11,454 nucleotides of DNA, taken from contig CAZOGY010000112.1 in assembly GCA_964579305.1 (NCBI GenBank), positions 1 to 11,454 on the forward strand, in the 5' to 3' direction. A program made the translations under genes and the position numbers. Positions 6,012-11,454 of this stretch are shown here, piece after piece. The notes under the pieces are model-generated. The model was not told where the DNA came from and did not search any database. It saw only the letters and a list, made by a program, of their open reading frames with translations. Each line of letters begins with the position of its first letter. The stretch's first letter is position 1. The DNA comes from JBCBWG01 sp964579305 (GTDB lineage: Bacteria; Pseudomonadota; Alphaproteobacteria; Rhizobiales; Hyphomicrobiaceae).

Positions 6012-7115
6012 TCAAGTGTGGCGTGCTTCCTGGGCAATTGCATGCGCAAACTGGTCGGCGTCGAATGCTGCGAGATCATCGACACCTTCGCCGACGCCGA
6101 TGGCATGCACAGGCAACGCGTGTTTATCGGCAATGGCAACGAGGATGCCGCCGCGTGCGGTGCCGTCGAGTTTGGTCATGACAAGTCCGGTTACGCCGGC
6201 GCGCTCACGGAAAATTTCGACCTGCGAGAGCGCGTTTTGACCGGTCGTGGCATCAAGCACGAGCAGCACATCATGCGGCGCGGTTTCATCGACCTTGCGC
6301 ATCACGCGGATGACCTTGACGAGTTCATCCATCAGCGCCTGCTTGTTTTGCAGCCGGCCGGCGGTGTCCATCATTACGATATCGGTTTGGGCGTCGCGCG
6401 CGCGGGTCAGTGCATCGAACGCCAGGCCAGACGAGTCTGCGCCAACGTCGCGCGCAAGGACCTCTGAGCCGGTGCGCTCGCCCCAGACCTTGAGCTGATC
6501 GATGGCTGCTGCACGGAAGGTGTCGCCGGCGGCAAGCAGAACGGATTTGCCATCGCGGACATACTGGGCGGCAAGCTTGCCGATTGTCGTTGTCTTGCCA
6601 GCGCCATTCACGCCAACGACCAGGATTACATGAGGTTTGTGGCTGCCGGAGATCTCAAGTGGCCGCGCAACGGGGGTGAGTGTGCGCGAGATCTCGGTGG
6701 CGAGGATCGCGCGGACGGCGTCGGGCGTCACGCCATCTTCGAACTTGGCTGACTTGACCGCCTCGACAATACGCATCGACGTGTCGACGCCCAAGTCGGC
6801 CTGGATGAGGACATCTTCCAGGTCTTGCAAGGTGTCGGCGTCGATTTTGCGGCGCGCGAAGATACTACTGATGCTGCTGGAAAGGCGTTCTGAGGTCTTT
6901 GACAGGCCCCCGGTCAGCCGTTGCAGCCAGCTCTTGGGTTTTTCGGGTTGGCTTGGCGTGACCTGGTCTTGGTTGTTGGCGGTTGGCTTATGCGCGTCGG
7001 CGTCGCCAGCAGGTGTCTGTGCATTGGGGGCTTGCGCCGGCTCGTCGGTCTCGGCGGTTTGCGCGCGCGCGAACATGCGCCCGAACAGTCCCTTCGATTG
7101 GCCGCCGCTGCTCAT
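6012..7115 (-). CDS. ftsY: Signal recognition particle receptor FtsY
   Basis: 367 residues. FtsY is the GTPase that docks the Ffh-4.5S RNA-ribosome complex at the inner membrane for co-translational insertion of membrane proteins. A low-complexity A domain (about 1-60, rich in A, T, Q, P and acidic residues) is shorter than in E. coli. The N domain helices follow (about 62-150), including LQDLEDVLIQADLGVDTSMRIVE. The G domain contains GVNGAGKTTTIGKLA (168-182, P-loop), DTFRAAAIDQL (198-208), DTAGR (250-254), TKLDGTARGG (314-323) and GVGEGVDDL (340-348). All SRP-GTPase motifs are intact. Its ATG shares four bases (ATGA, 7112-7115) with the mtaB stop, and AAGGAG lies five bases upstream inside mtaB, so translation is probably coupled. 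The N-terminal amphipathic start (GLFGRMFARA) is a plausible membrane-contact helix. Confidence 0.97.
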   Translation of the reverse strand: MSSGGQSKGLFGRMFARAQTAETDEPAQAPNAQTPAGDADAHKPTANNQDQVTPSQPEKPKSWLQRLTGGLSKTSERLSSSISSIFARRKIDADTLQDLEDVLIQADLGVDTSMRIVEAVKSAKFEDGVTPDAVRAILATEISRTLTPVARPLEISGSHKPHVILVVGVNGAGKTTTIGKLAAQYVRDGKSVLLAAGDTFRAAAIDQLKVWGERTGSEVLARDVGADSSGLAFDALTRARDAQTDIVMMDTAGRLQNKQALMDELVKVIRVMRKVDETAPHDVLLVLDATTGQNALSQVEIFRERAGVTGLVMTKLDGTARGGILVAIADKHALPVHAIGVGEGVDDLAAFDADQFAHAIAQEARHT

Positions 7116-8500
7116 GCCGTCTCCTTGAGTTGCCGGTCGCGCGTCAGGACCGTGCCACGCAGCCCGGTCTCGTCGTAATCGGTGATTCGCGTCATTAAGA
7201 TTGTGCCAACGGCGACGTCTGCGGATGGCGGAAGTGAGACGGTTGCGAAATGAGGTGTGCGCCCGCGCCCTTTGGATTCAACGAGAACGGGACGGGCGTT
7301 TCCGACTTCGGTTGCGAGAAACGCGGCCAGGCGTTGGCGCCCGATCTCACGAAGACGCGCAGCGCGCTGCTTGATTGCGGCGCGGGGGAGTTGGGGCATG
7401 CGTGCGGCCGGCGTGCCGGTGCGCGGTGAAAATGGAAAGACGTGAAGATAGGTCAGTCCGCATGCCTCGATCAGGTCGCAGGTGTTGGCAAACATCTCGT
7501 CGGTCTCGGTAGGAAACCCGGCGATCAGGTCCGCGCCGAAAACGATGTCGGGACGCAGGCGCCTTGCGTCCTCGCAAAACCGGATGGCGTCAGCGCGCAA
7601 GTGACGCCGCTTCATGCGCTTCAAGATCATGTCGTCGCCAGCCTGCATCGACAAGTGCAAGTGCGGCATCAAACGCTCATCGTCAGCAAGGGCACGCATC
7701 AGATCGGCGTCGGCCTCGACCTGGTCGATCGAAGACAATCGCAGACGCTTTAAGCCGGGGACATGGCGCAGGATCTGGCGGACAAGCGTGCCAAGTTTCG
7801 GGCTGCCGGGCAGGTCCGGGCCGTAGGACGTGATATCCACGCCGGTCAGCACGATCTCGGCGTGGCCGCCGTCAACGAGCTGCTTGATCTGGTCGACCAC
7901 GGCGCCAGCGGGGACCGATCGTGAAGGGCCGCGTCCGTATGGAATTATGCAGAAGGTGCAGCGGTGATCGCAGCCGTTCTGGACCTGGACGTAGGCGCGG
8001 GCGCGGCTGGCAAATCCCTCAATCGTGTGATGGGCGGTCTCGCGCACCGTCATGATGTCAGAAACCTGCATGCGCGGTGCGGACAATGCGCGCGCGCCGG
8101 CCAGCTTCGCAAACGTCTCCGCCTTCAATTTTTCCGCGTTTCCAACGACGTGGTCGACCTCGTCCATTTGCGCAAAACGGGCGGGATCGATCTGCGCGGC
8201 GCATCCGGTCACGATGATGCGGCGTTCGGGATGGTCGCGCCGCAAGCGTCTGATCGTTTGGGCGGCTTGGCGAACGGCTTCGCCGGTCACCGCGCACGTA
8301 TTGACCACGATCGCGTCCGATAGGCCTGCGGCGTGCGCGTGGTCGCGCATCACTTCGCTTTCATAGGTATTGAGGCGACATCCAAGTGTGACGATCTCGG
8401 TGCTCTGGCTCGCAGCCGAGGCAACCGGCTGTGGACGGCGATGATCGCCTTGCTGCGTTTGCGCGCTGACGGTGTCGGGTTTGACCGTGTCCTCAGCCAT
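7112..8500 (-). CDS. mtaB: tRNA t6A37 methylthiotransferase MtaB (radical SAM)
   Basis: 462 residues. It converts N6-threonylcarbamoyladenosine at position 37 of ANN-decoding tRNAs to the 2-methylthio form. The N-terminal UPF0004 domain begins VTLGCRLNTYESE and carries three cluster ligands, Cys41, Cys69 (NTCAVT) and Cys100 (VTGCAAQ). The radical SAM domain has CDHRCTFC (Cys177, 181, 184), the IPYGRGPSRS loop typical of this family, and LHLSMQAGDD and FGADLIAGFPTET. A TRAM-like tail occupies about residues 400-455. I chose the ATG at 8500 because GGAGA stands about five bases before it; in-frame alternatives at 8515 and 8542 lack one. The start overlaps the end of dapF by eight bases and the stop overlaps ftsY by four. 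LGCRLNTYE and the loop favour MtaB over MiaB or RimO. Confidence 0.93.
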   Translation of the reverse strand: MAEDTVKPDTVSAQTQQGDHRRPQPVASAASQSTEIVTLGCRLNTYESEVMRDHAHAAGLSDAIVVNTCAVTGEAVRQAAQTIRRLRRDHPERRIIVTGCAAQIDPARFAQMDEVDHVVGNAEKLKAETFAKLAGARALSAPRMQVSDIMTVRETAHHTIEGFASRARAYVQVQNGCDHRCTFCIIPYGRGPSRSVPAGAVVDQIKQLVDGGHAEIVLTGVDITSYGPDLPGSPKLGTLVRQILRHVPGLKRLRLSSIDQVEADADLMRALADDERLMPHLHLSMQAGDDMILKRMKRRHLRADAIRFCEDARRLRPDIVFGADLIAGFPTETDEMFANTCDLIEACGLTYLHVFPFSPRTGTPAARMPQLPRAAIKQRAARLREIGRQRLAAFLATEVGNARPVLVESKGRGRTPHFATVSLPPSADVAVGTILMTRITDYDETGLRGTVLTRDRQLKETA

Positions 8501-9377
8501 TGTGTTCTCCGGCATGAGAGGCAAACGCCGTCGCGGGATCAAGCGTCAGATTACCCGACAACTCAAAGTCGGCGGGACCGCGCATGATGACGTGATCATC
8601 GTTGCGCCATGTGATGTGCAACCGACCGCCGGGGAGAATGGTTGTGACGCTGCGCCCGGTGCGGCCAGTGCGGGCGGCGCAGACGGCGGTCGCGCAGGCG
8701 GCGGAACCGCAGGCAAGCGTCAGCCCGGCGCCCCGTTCCCAGGTGCGCATGCGGATCTGGTTTGTGCTTTCAAGTGCGGCAAGCGTGATGTTGGCGCCTT
8801 CGGGAAACAGCATGTGGTGTTCCAGCAGCGGCCCGATCTTGGCCAGATCGTAAGCCTCGATGTTGTCGACCCAGAACACCGCGTGCGGATTACCCATGCT
8901 CGCCACGGATGGCGAATGCAGGATGGGATTGTCGATCGGTCCGACCTGCAGCTCGATATAGCGCGTGTCTTCAAAGGGTTCGGAAAGCGGAATATCCTGC
9001 CAACTGAACCGCGGAATGCCCATGTCAACGCTGATATCATCGATGTCGGACGCGTCGCAGGCCAGGATCCCAGCGTCGGTTTGGAGTTGAAAGGCTGTCT
9101 TTCCGGTGTGTTCGCGCAATACGCGGGCAACACATCGCATACCGTTGCCGCAGGCGCCGGCTTTCGAGCCATCGCAATTATAAATGCGGATGCGGGCGTC
9201 CGTGCCGGCTGCCTCGGCGCGGTGAATCGCCATGAGTTGGTCGAACCTGGTGGCCGGGTCTTCGGCAAGCGCGCGCACTGTCGGCGCGGCGAGCACGCCG
9301 TTCGCGCTGCGCAAGTCGACAACGAGGATGGCGTTGCCGGCACCGGACATTTTCCAAAAGCCGATCGGGTTTGTCAT
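8493..9377 (-). CDS. dapF: Diaminopimelate epimerase
   Basis: 294 residues. It is the PLP-independent racemase that turns LL- into meso-diaminopimelate, the precursor of lysine and the peptidoglycan cross-link. The two catalytic cysteines are present: Cys76 in GACGNGMRC and Cys223 in LACGSAACATAV. Also visible are FWKMSGAGN at the start, MGNPHAVFWV (161-170), PEGANI (192-197) and WERGAG (213-218), whose Glu-Arg contacts substrate in the family. Two positions deviate from the usual pattern: GN is followed by Ala where Asp or Glu is common (GNAILVVD), and N-A-D-G reads NCDG (Cys68). The start is the ATG at 9377, which puts the usual few residues before the K-M-x-G-x-GN motif. There is no good ribosome site; see the promoter entry. 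Confidence 0.95.
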   Translation of the reverse strand: MTNPIGFWKMSGAGNAILVVDLRSANGVLAAPTVRALAEDPATRFDQLMAIHRAEAAGTDARIRIYNCDGSKAGACGNGMRCVARVLREHTGKTAFQLQTDAGILACDASDIDDISVDMGIPRFSWQDIPLSEPFEDTRYIELQVGPIDNPILHSPSVASMGNPHAVFWVDNIEAYDLAKIGPLLEHHMLFPEGANITLAALESTNQIRMRTWERGAGLTLACGSAACATAVCAARTGRTGRSVTTILPGGRLHITWRNDDHVIMRGPADFELSGNLTLDPATAFASHAGEHNG

Positions 9378-9382
9378 GCCGT

Positions 9383-9411
9383 CTTATATGGCGTGAGCGC
9401 ACGTGTTTCCA
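9383..9411 (-). promoter_or_regulatory. Candidate promoter of the dapF-mtaB-ftsY cluster, almost leaderless
   Basis: On the minus strand TGGAAA (9411-9406) stands exactly 17 bases before TATAAG (9388-9383). These match the sigma-70 -35 consensus at four of six positions and the -10 consensus at five of six. Only five bases separate the -10 hexamer from the dapF ATG, so a start site at the usual distance would fall on or within a base or two of the start codon. That agrees with the lack of a Shine-Dalgarno sequence. Promoter activity is inferred. Confidence 0.45.
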
Positions 9412-9415
9412 CCCG

Positions 9416-9429
9416 CGGGCGTACGCCCG
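9416..9429. promoter_or_regulatory. 14-bp perfect palindrome just upstream of the dapF promoter
   Basis: CGGGCGTACGCCCG is completely self-complementary. It begins five bases upstream of the candidate -35 hexamer of dapF, in the divergent space shared with the ammonium transporter gene. It could be a protein-binding site; no family motif is recognised. Confidence 0.3.
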
Positions 9430-9681
9430 AGCCGCGGCGTTGGTTCGCACGGTTGCGATTGCTGCTGAAGCAGAGGTCTTGGCGTTGTTGCCAGAGACAG
9501 ATCGCGGTCAACGCCGATGAGGCAGATGTTCGCAAGACGATGCCGCGCGCAACGTTGTTGATCGCTTTGTGTGCAAACGCTCAAAATTTGATCGATGACG
9601 GAATAATAGGCGCCAGCTAGAACAAAAACCTCGCATAGCGAGTCTGCTGAGAGATCGTTCTGGTTGGGGGGGAAACAATCA
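9430..9681. other. Divergent intergenic region between dapF and amt
   Basis: The full gap from 9378 to 9681 is 304 bases. Apart from the dapF promoter and palindrome described separately, this part holds a small hairpin CTCGC-ATA-GCGAG at 9630-9642 and, just before the transporter start, a run of G followed by A (9666-9675) that may act as its ribosome site. I looked for a sigma-54 promoter, as expected for nitrogen genes. The nearest match (TGG...TTGC at about 9440) has the wrong spacing, one base too long. No convincing sigma-70 pair for amt was seen, and no gene. Confidence 0.5.
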
Positions 9682-10908
9682 ATGGACAAAGTTCAGCCCG
9701 GCGCTGACGTGTTTTTTCTGCTCATGGGTGCCATCCTGGTGTTCGCGATGCACGGAGGCTTCGCGTTTCTGGAAGTCGGCACCGTGCGCCGCAAGAACCA
9801 GGTCAATGCACTTTGCAAGATCATTGTTGATTTTGCCATTTCGGCAATTGCCTATTTCTTCATCGGCTACACGGTGGCCTACGGTATCTCGTTTCTGTCC
9901 AGTGCGGCCGCGATCTCGGGTGCGGCTGAGGGCTTCGACGGCCAGGGGCTATCGCTGGTTAAGTTCTTCTTCCTGTGCACCTTCGCCGCTGCCATTCCTG
10001 CGATTGTTTCAGGCGGGATCGCCGAGCGCGCACGGTTTCTGCCGCAGTGTGCGGCAACGGGTATGCTCGTCGCCATCTTCTATCCGGTGATTGAAGGCGC
10101 GGTATGGAACGGAAATCTCGGTCTACAGGCGGGGTTGTTCCAAGGCCTATTCGGCGCCGAGTTTCACGATTTCGCCGGTTCGATTGTCGTGCACGCGTTT
10201 GGGGGCTGGGTCGCACTGGCGGCTGTGCGGGTGCTTGGCGCGCGCAGGGGCCGCTATGGCGAAGACGGCCGCGCGATCGGCATCCCGCCCTCGTCAATCC
10301 CGTGGCTCGCGCTTGGCTCTTGGATGCTGTGTGTCGGCTGGTTCGGCTTTAACGTCATGAGCGCGCAATCACTTGAGGGCGTTTCCGGGCTGGTTGCGAT
10401 CAACTCGCTCATGGCGATGGCCGGTGGCATCGTTGCGGCTTTGATCGTGGGTGATAACGATCCTGGCTTCATTCACAACGGCGCACTTGCCGGACTTGTT
10501 GCGGTTTGCGCGGGCTCGGATGTCATGCACCCTGTCGGCGCGCTCATAACTGGAGGCGTCGCCGGCGTGATCTTCGTTCAGGTCTTTCAGATCGCATCCA
10601 ATCGCTGGAAGATTGACGATGTGTTGGGCGTCTGGCCGCTGCACGGCCTGTGCGGTGTATGGGGCGGTGTCGCTTGCGGGATCTTTGGTTTGGAAACGCT
10701 CGGCGGCATGGGCGGCGTTGCGCTTGGCTCGCAAATCGTTGGGAGCCTGCTGGGTGCTGCCTATGGCCTTATCGCAGGTTTTGTCGTCTACACCGTCGTC
10801 GACATGGCCTTCGGTTTCCGCATGAGCGCGGAAGATGAACAGCGCGGTGCCGACCTCGCAATCCATGCGATCTCAGCCAATCCCGACGAAGACCTGCGCG
10901 CTGCGTGA
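9682..10908 (+). CDS. amt: Ammonium transporter, Amt/MEP/Rh family
   Basis: 408 residues, about eleven hydrophobic segments, forming in the family a trimeric inner-membrane channel for ammonium. The key positions are recognisable: Phe101 (CTFAAAIPAIVSGGIAER) and the Phe of VGWFGFN (221) for the phenyl gate, Trp142 (GAVWNGN) at the vestibule, Asp163 in HDFAGSIVVH, and the twin pore histidines His171 (VVHAFGG) and His321 (PLHGLCGVWGG). There is no cleavable leader like E. coli AmtB; the protein starts about ten residues before the first helix. The C-terminal tail (FRMSAEDEQRGADLAIHAIS) keeps the regulatory-tail pattern, but the usual D-L-x-x-HGE ending reads IHAIS. The ATG at 9682 follows GGGGGG by about nine bases. 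No glnK/PII gene adjoins on either side in the window, unlike the common glnK-amtB pair. Confidence 0.95.
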   Translation: MDKVQPGADVFFLLMGAILVFAMHGGFAFLEVGTVRRKNQVNALCKIIVDFAISAIAYFFIGYTVAYGISFLSSAAAISGAAEGFDGQGLSLVKFFFLCTFAAAIPAIVSGGIAERARFLPQCAATGMLVAIFYPVIEGAVWNGNLGLQAGLFQGLFGAEFHDFAGSIVVHAFGGWVALAAVRVLGARRGRYGEDGRAIGIPPSSIPWLALGSWMLCVGWFGFNVMSAQSLEGVSGLVAINSLMAMAGGIVAALIVGDNDPGFIHNGALAGLVAVCAGSDVMHPVGALITGGVAGVIFVQVFQIASNRWKIDDVLGVWPLHGLCGVWGGVACGIFGLETLGGMGGVALGSQIVGSLLGAAYGLIAGFVVYTVVDMAFGFRMSAEDEQRGADLAIHAISANPDEDLRAA

Positions 10909-10917
10909 CCGTGGCGG

Positions 10918-10934
10918 GACGGCGTCCGGCCGTC
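10918..10934 (+). terminator. Hairpin directly after amt
   Basis: GACGGC-GTCCG-GCCGTC forms a perfect 6-bp stem with a 5-base loop, beginning ten bases after the transporter stop codon. It is in the right place for a terminator, but no T-run follows; it may instead stabilise the 3' end or mark a Rho-dependent end. Confidence 0.35.
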
Positions 10935-11287
10935 GCCTCATCGTGCAACAGCGAGGCGCAGCGCCGGCACGTCAGCGAGGTGGTCCGGCGAGGGGATCAC
11001 GCGTCGGACGCGCAACACACGTGTACAAGCTCGGCCCAATGGGCCGGGCCGCCACGCTTCGGGGGGATGGGTAACCGGCCTTTGCGAGGAGGCTTTATTG
11101 CTTTTGGGCGGCGGATTGCGCGCGTTCATTTTGCTGGCAAACCGAAACAGATCCTCAGCTCGCGAATTTATGATTGCGGTGGTCGGTTCTTGCCGCAGCC
11201 TCTTTTGCCCCTGAGTTGTCAATACTGGAAACGCAGCTTTCTTTTTTCAAAGCGGCATGCCGCACGAACATTCAGCATTTGAACTGC
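10935..11287. other. Gene-free stretch downstream of amt
   Basis: No reading frame here looks like a protein: those that are open have no ribosome site and unnatural composition. Direct features are a compact hairpin CGGCCC-AAT-GGGCCG (11032-11046), a perfect 12-bp palindrome GCGGCATGCCGC (11252-11263), and a T-rich run (11239-11248). Base composition shifts from GC-rich up to about 11080 to more AT-rich after it. A decayed gene or an RNA gene is possible but unproven. Confidence 0.4.
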
Positions 11288-11405
11288 TCGTGTTCCGTTT
11301 CAGACATTTGCCGCCAGCCGACTGAGGGTTCAGAGCAAATTTCTGAAACGCAACACGAAGTTGGCGCTCTTGCGCGCACGTTTGGCGCGGTCATTTTTGT
11401 GGCAA
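11120..11405 (+). repeat. 21-base imperfect direct repeat (two copies)
   Basis: The copies are 11120-11140 and 11385-11405. Aligned without gaps they agree at 18 of 21 positions, sharing GCGCG, TCATTTT and TGGCAA blocks. They flank the inverted repeat and palindrome described separately. They may be remnants of a duplication; no mobile element is evident. Confidence 0.35.
11288..11358. repeat. 24-bp imperfect inverted repeat forming a long hairpin
   Basis: The arms 11288-11311 and 11335-11358 are complementary at 22 of 24 positions, with only a C/T and a C/C mismatch, around a 23-base loop. AACT (11282-11285) and AGTT (11359-11362) can extend the stem after a 2-base bulge, and within the loop AGCC/GGTT could pair. 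No gene overlaps it credibly. It could be a structured small RNA, a palindromic intergenic element, or an end of an eroded mobile element; the sequence does not decide. Confidence 0.6.
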
Positions 11406-11454
11406 CGGGATTGTTGGCCATCGGTTGATTGTGTGATCATCTCCTCCTGCTGGT

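Noticed and set aside
9438..9460. Sigma-54 promoter for amt
   Set aside because: TGG and TTGC occur, but the spacing between GG and GC is 11 and not 10 bases, and other consensus positions are absent.
8472..9620. Open frame of 382 codons on the plus strand, opposite dapF
   Set aside because: It runs antisense through the well-supported dapF gene; the product is Gly/Arg/Ala-rich and resembles no protein family.
9384..9689. 101-codon minus-strand frame in the dapF-amt gap
   Set aside because: It would start inside amt, has no ribosome site, low-complexity composition, and runs over the dapF promoter region.
11174..11428. 84-codon plus-strand frame with a hydrophobic end
   Set aside because: It has a TTG start without a ribosome site and crosses the long hairpin; composition is not protein-like apart from the last 18 residues.
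11330..11440. 36-codon minus-strand frame preceded by GCAGGAGGAG directly before the ATG
   Set aside because: The ribosome-site match is striking, but the spacing is only two bases, the peptide is very short and basic with no family, and the frame lies over the hairpin. Too weak to list as a gene.

Overview
The window looks like an ordinary stretch of alphaproteobacterial chromosome. It is moderately GC-rich and densely coded, with no integrase, transposase, CRISPR array, rRNA or tRNA that I can see. The main pointers to Alphaproteobacteria are the dapF-mtaB-ftsY-septation protein (YciB/IspZ) order on the minus strand and the sequence type of the second septation protein. The genus cannot be fixed from the sequence alone.

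Layout: (1) 50-529 (-) is a small protein with a C-terminal J-domain, divergent from (2) 708-1301 (+), a two-helix membrane protein with a YcxB-like C-terminal domain. (3) 1413-2450 (+) is asd, aspartate-semialdehyde dehydrogenase, followed by a terminator-like hairpin. (4) 2711-3337 (+) encodes a TetR-type regulator, with two dyad-symmetric candidate operators upstream. It converges on (5) 3386-3919 (-), a MarR-type regulator with a nested inverted repeat just upstream of its start. (6) 4192-5759 (-) holds two divergent YciB/IspZ septation-protein paralogues with a doubtful 80-codon frame between them. (7) 6012-9377 (-) is the overlapping cluster dapF-mtaB-ftsY, whose candidate promoter lies almost on top of the dapF start codon. 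(8) 9682-10908 (+) is an Amt-family ammonium transporter. (9) 10909-11454 has no convincing gene but contains a long imperfect hairpin, a 12-bp palindrome and a short imperfect direct repeat.

Functionally, asd and dapF belong to the same pathway (aspartate to diaminopimelate/lysine, feeding peptidoglycan) but sit in separate transcription units about 6 kb apart. FtsY is the SRP receptor for membrane-protein insertion, MtaB modifies tRNAs reading ANN codons, and YciB/IspZ is an inner-membrane protein linked to envelope and septum maintenance. The lower part of the window is therefore housekeeping for envelope growth and translation. The TetR and MarR genes are solitary local regulators with no obvious adjacent target.

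I found no clear new biological system. The most interesting items are the tandem diverged septation-protein pair, the 24-bp imperfect inverted repeat near the right end, the near-leaderless geometry of the dapF promoter, and the operator-like palindromes at the two regulator genes.
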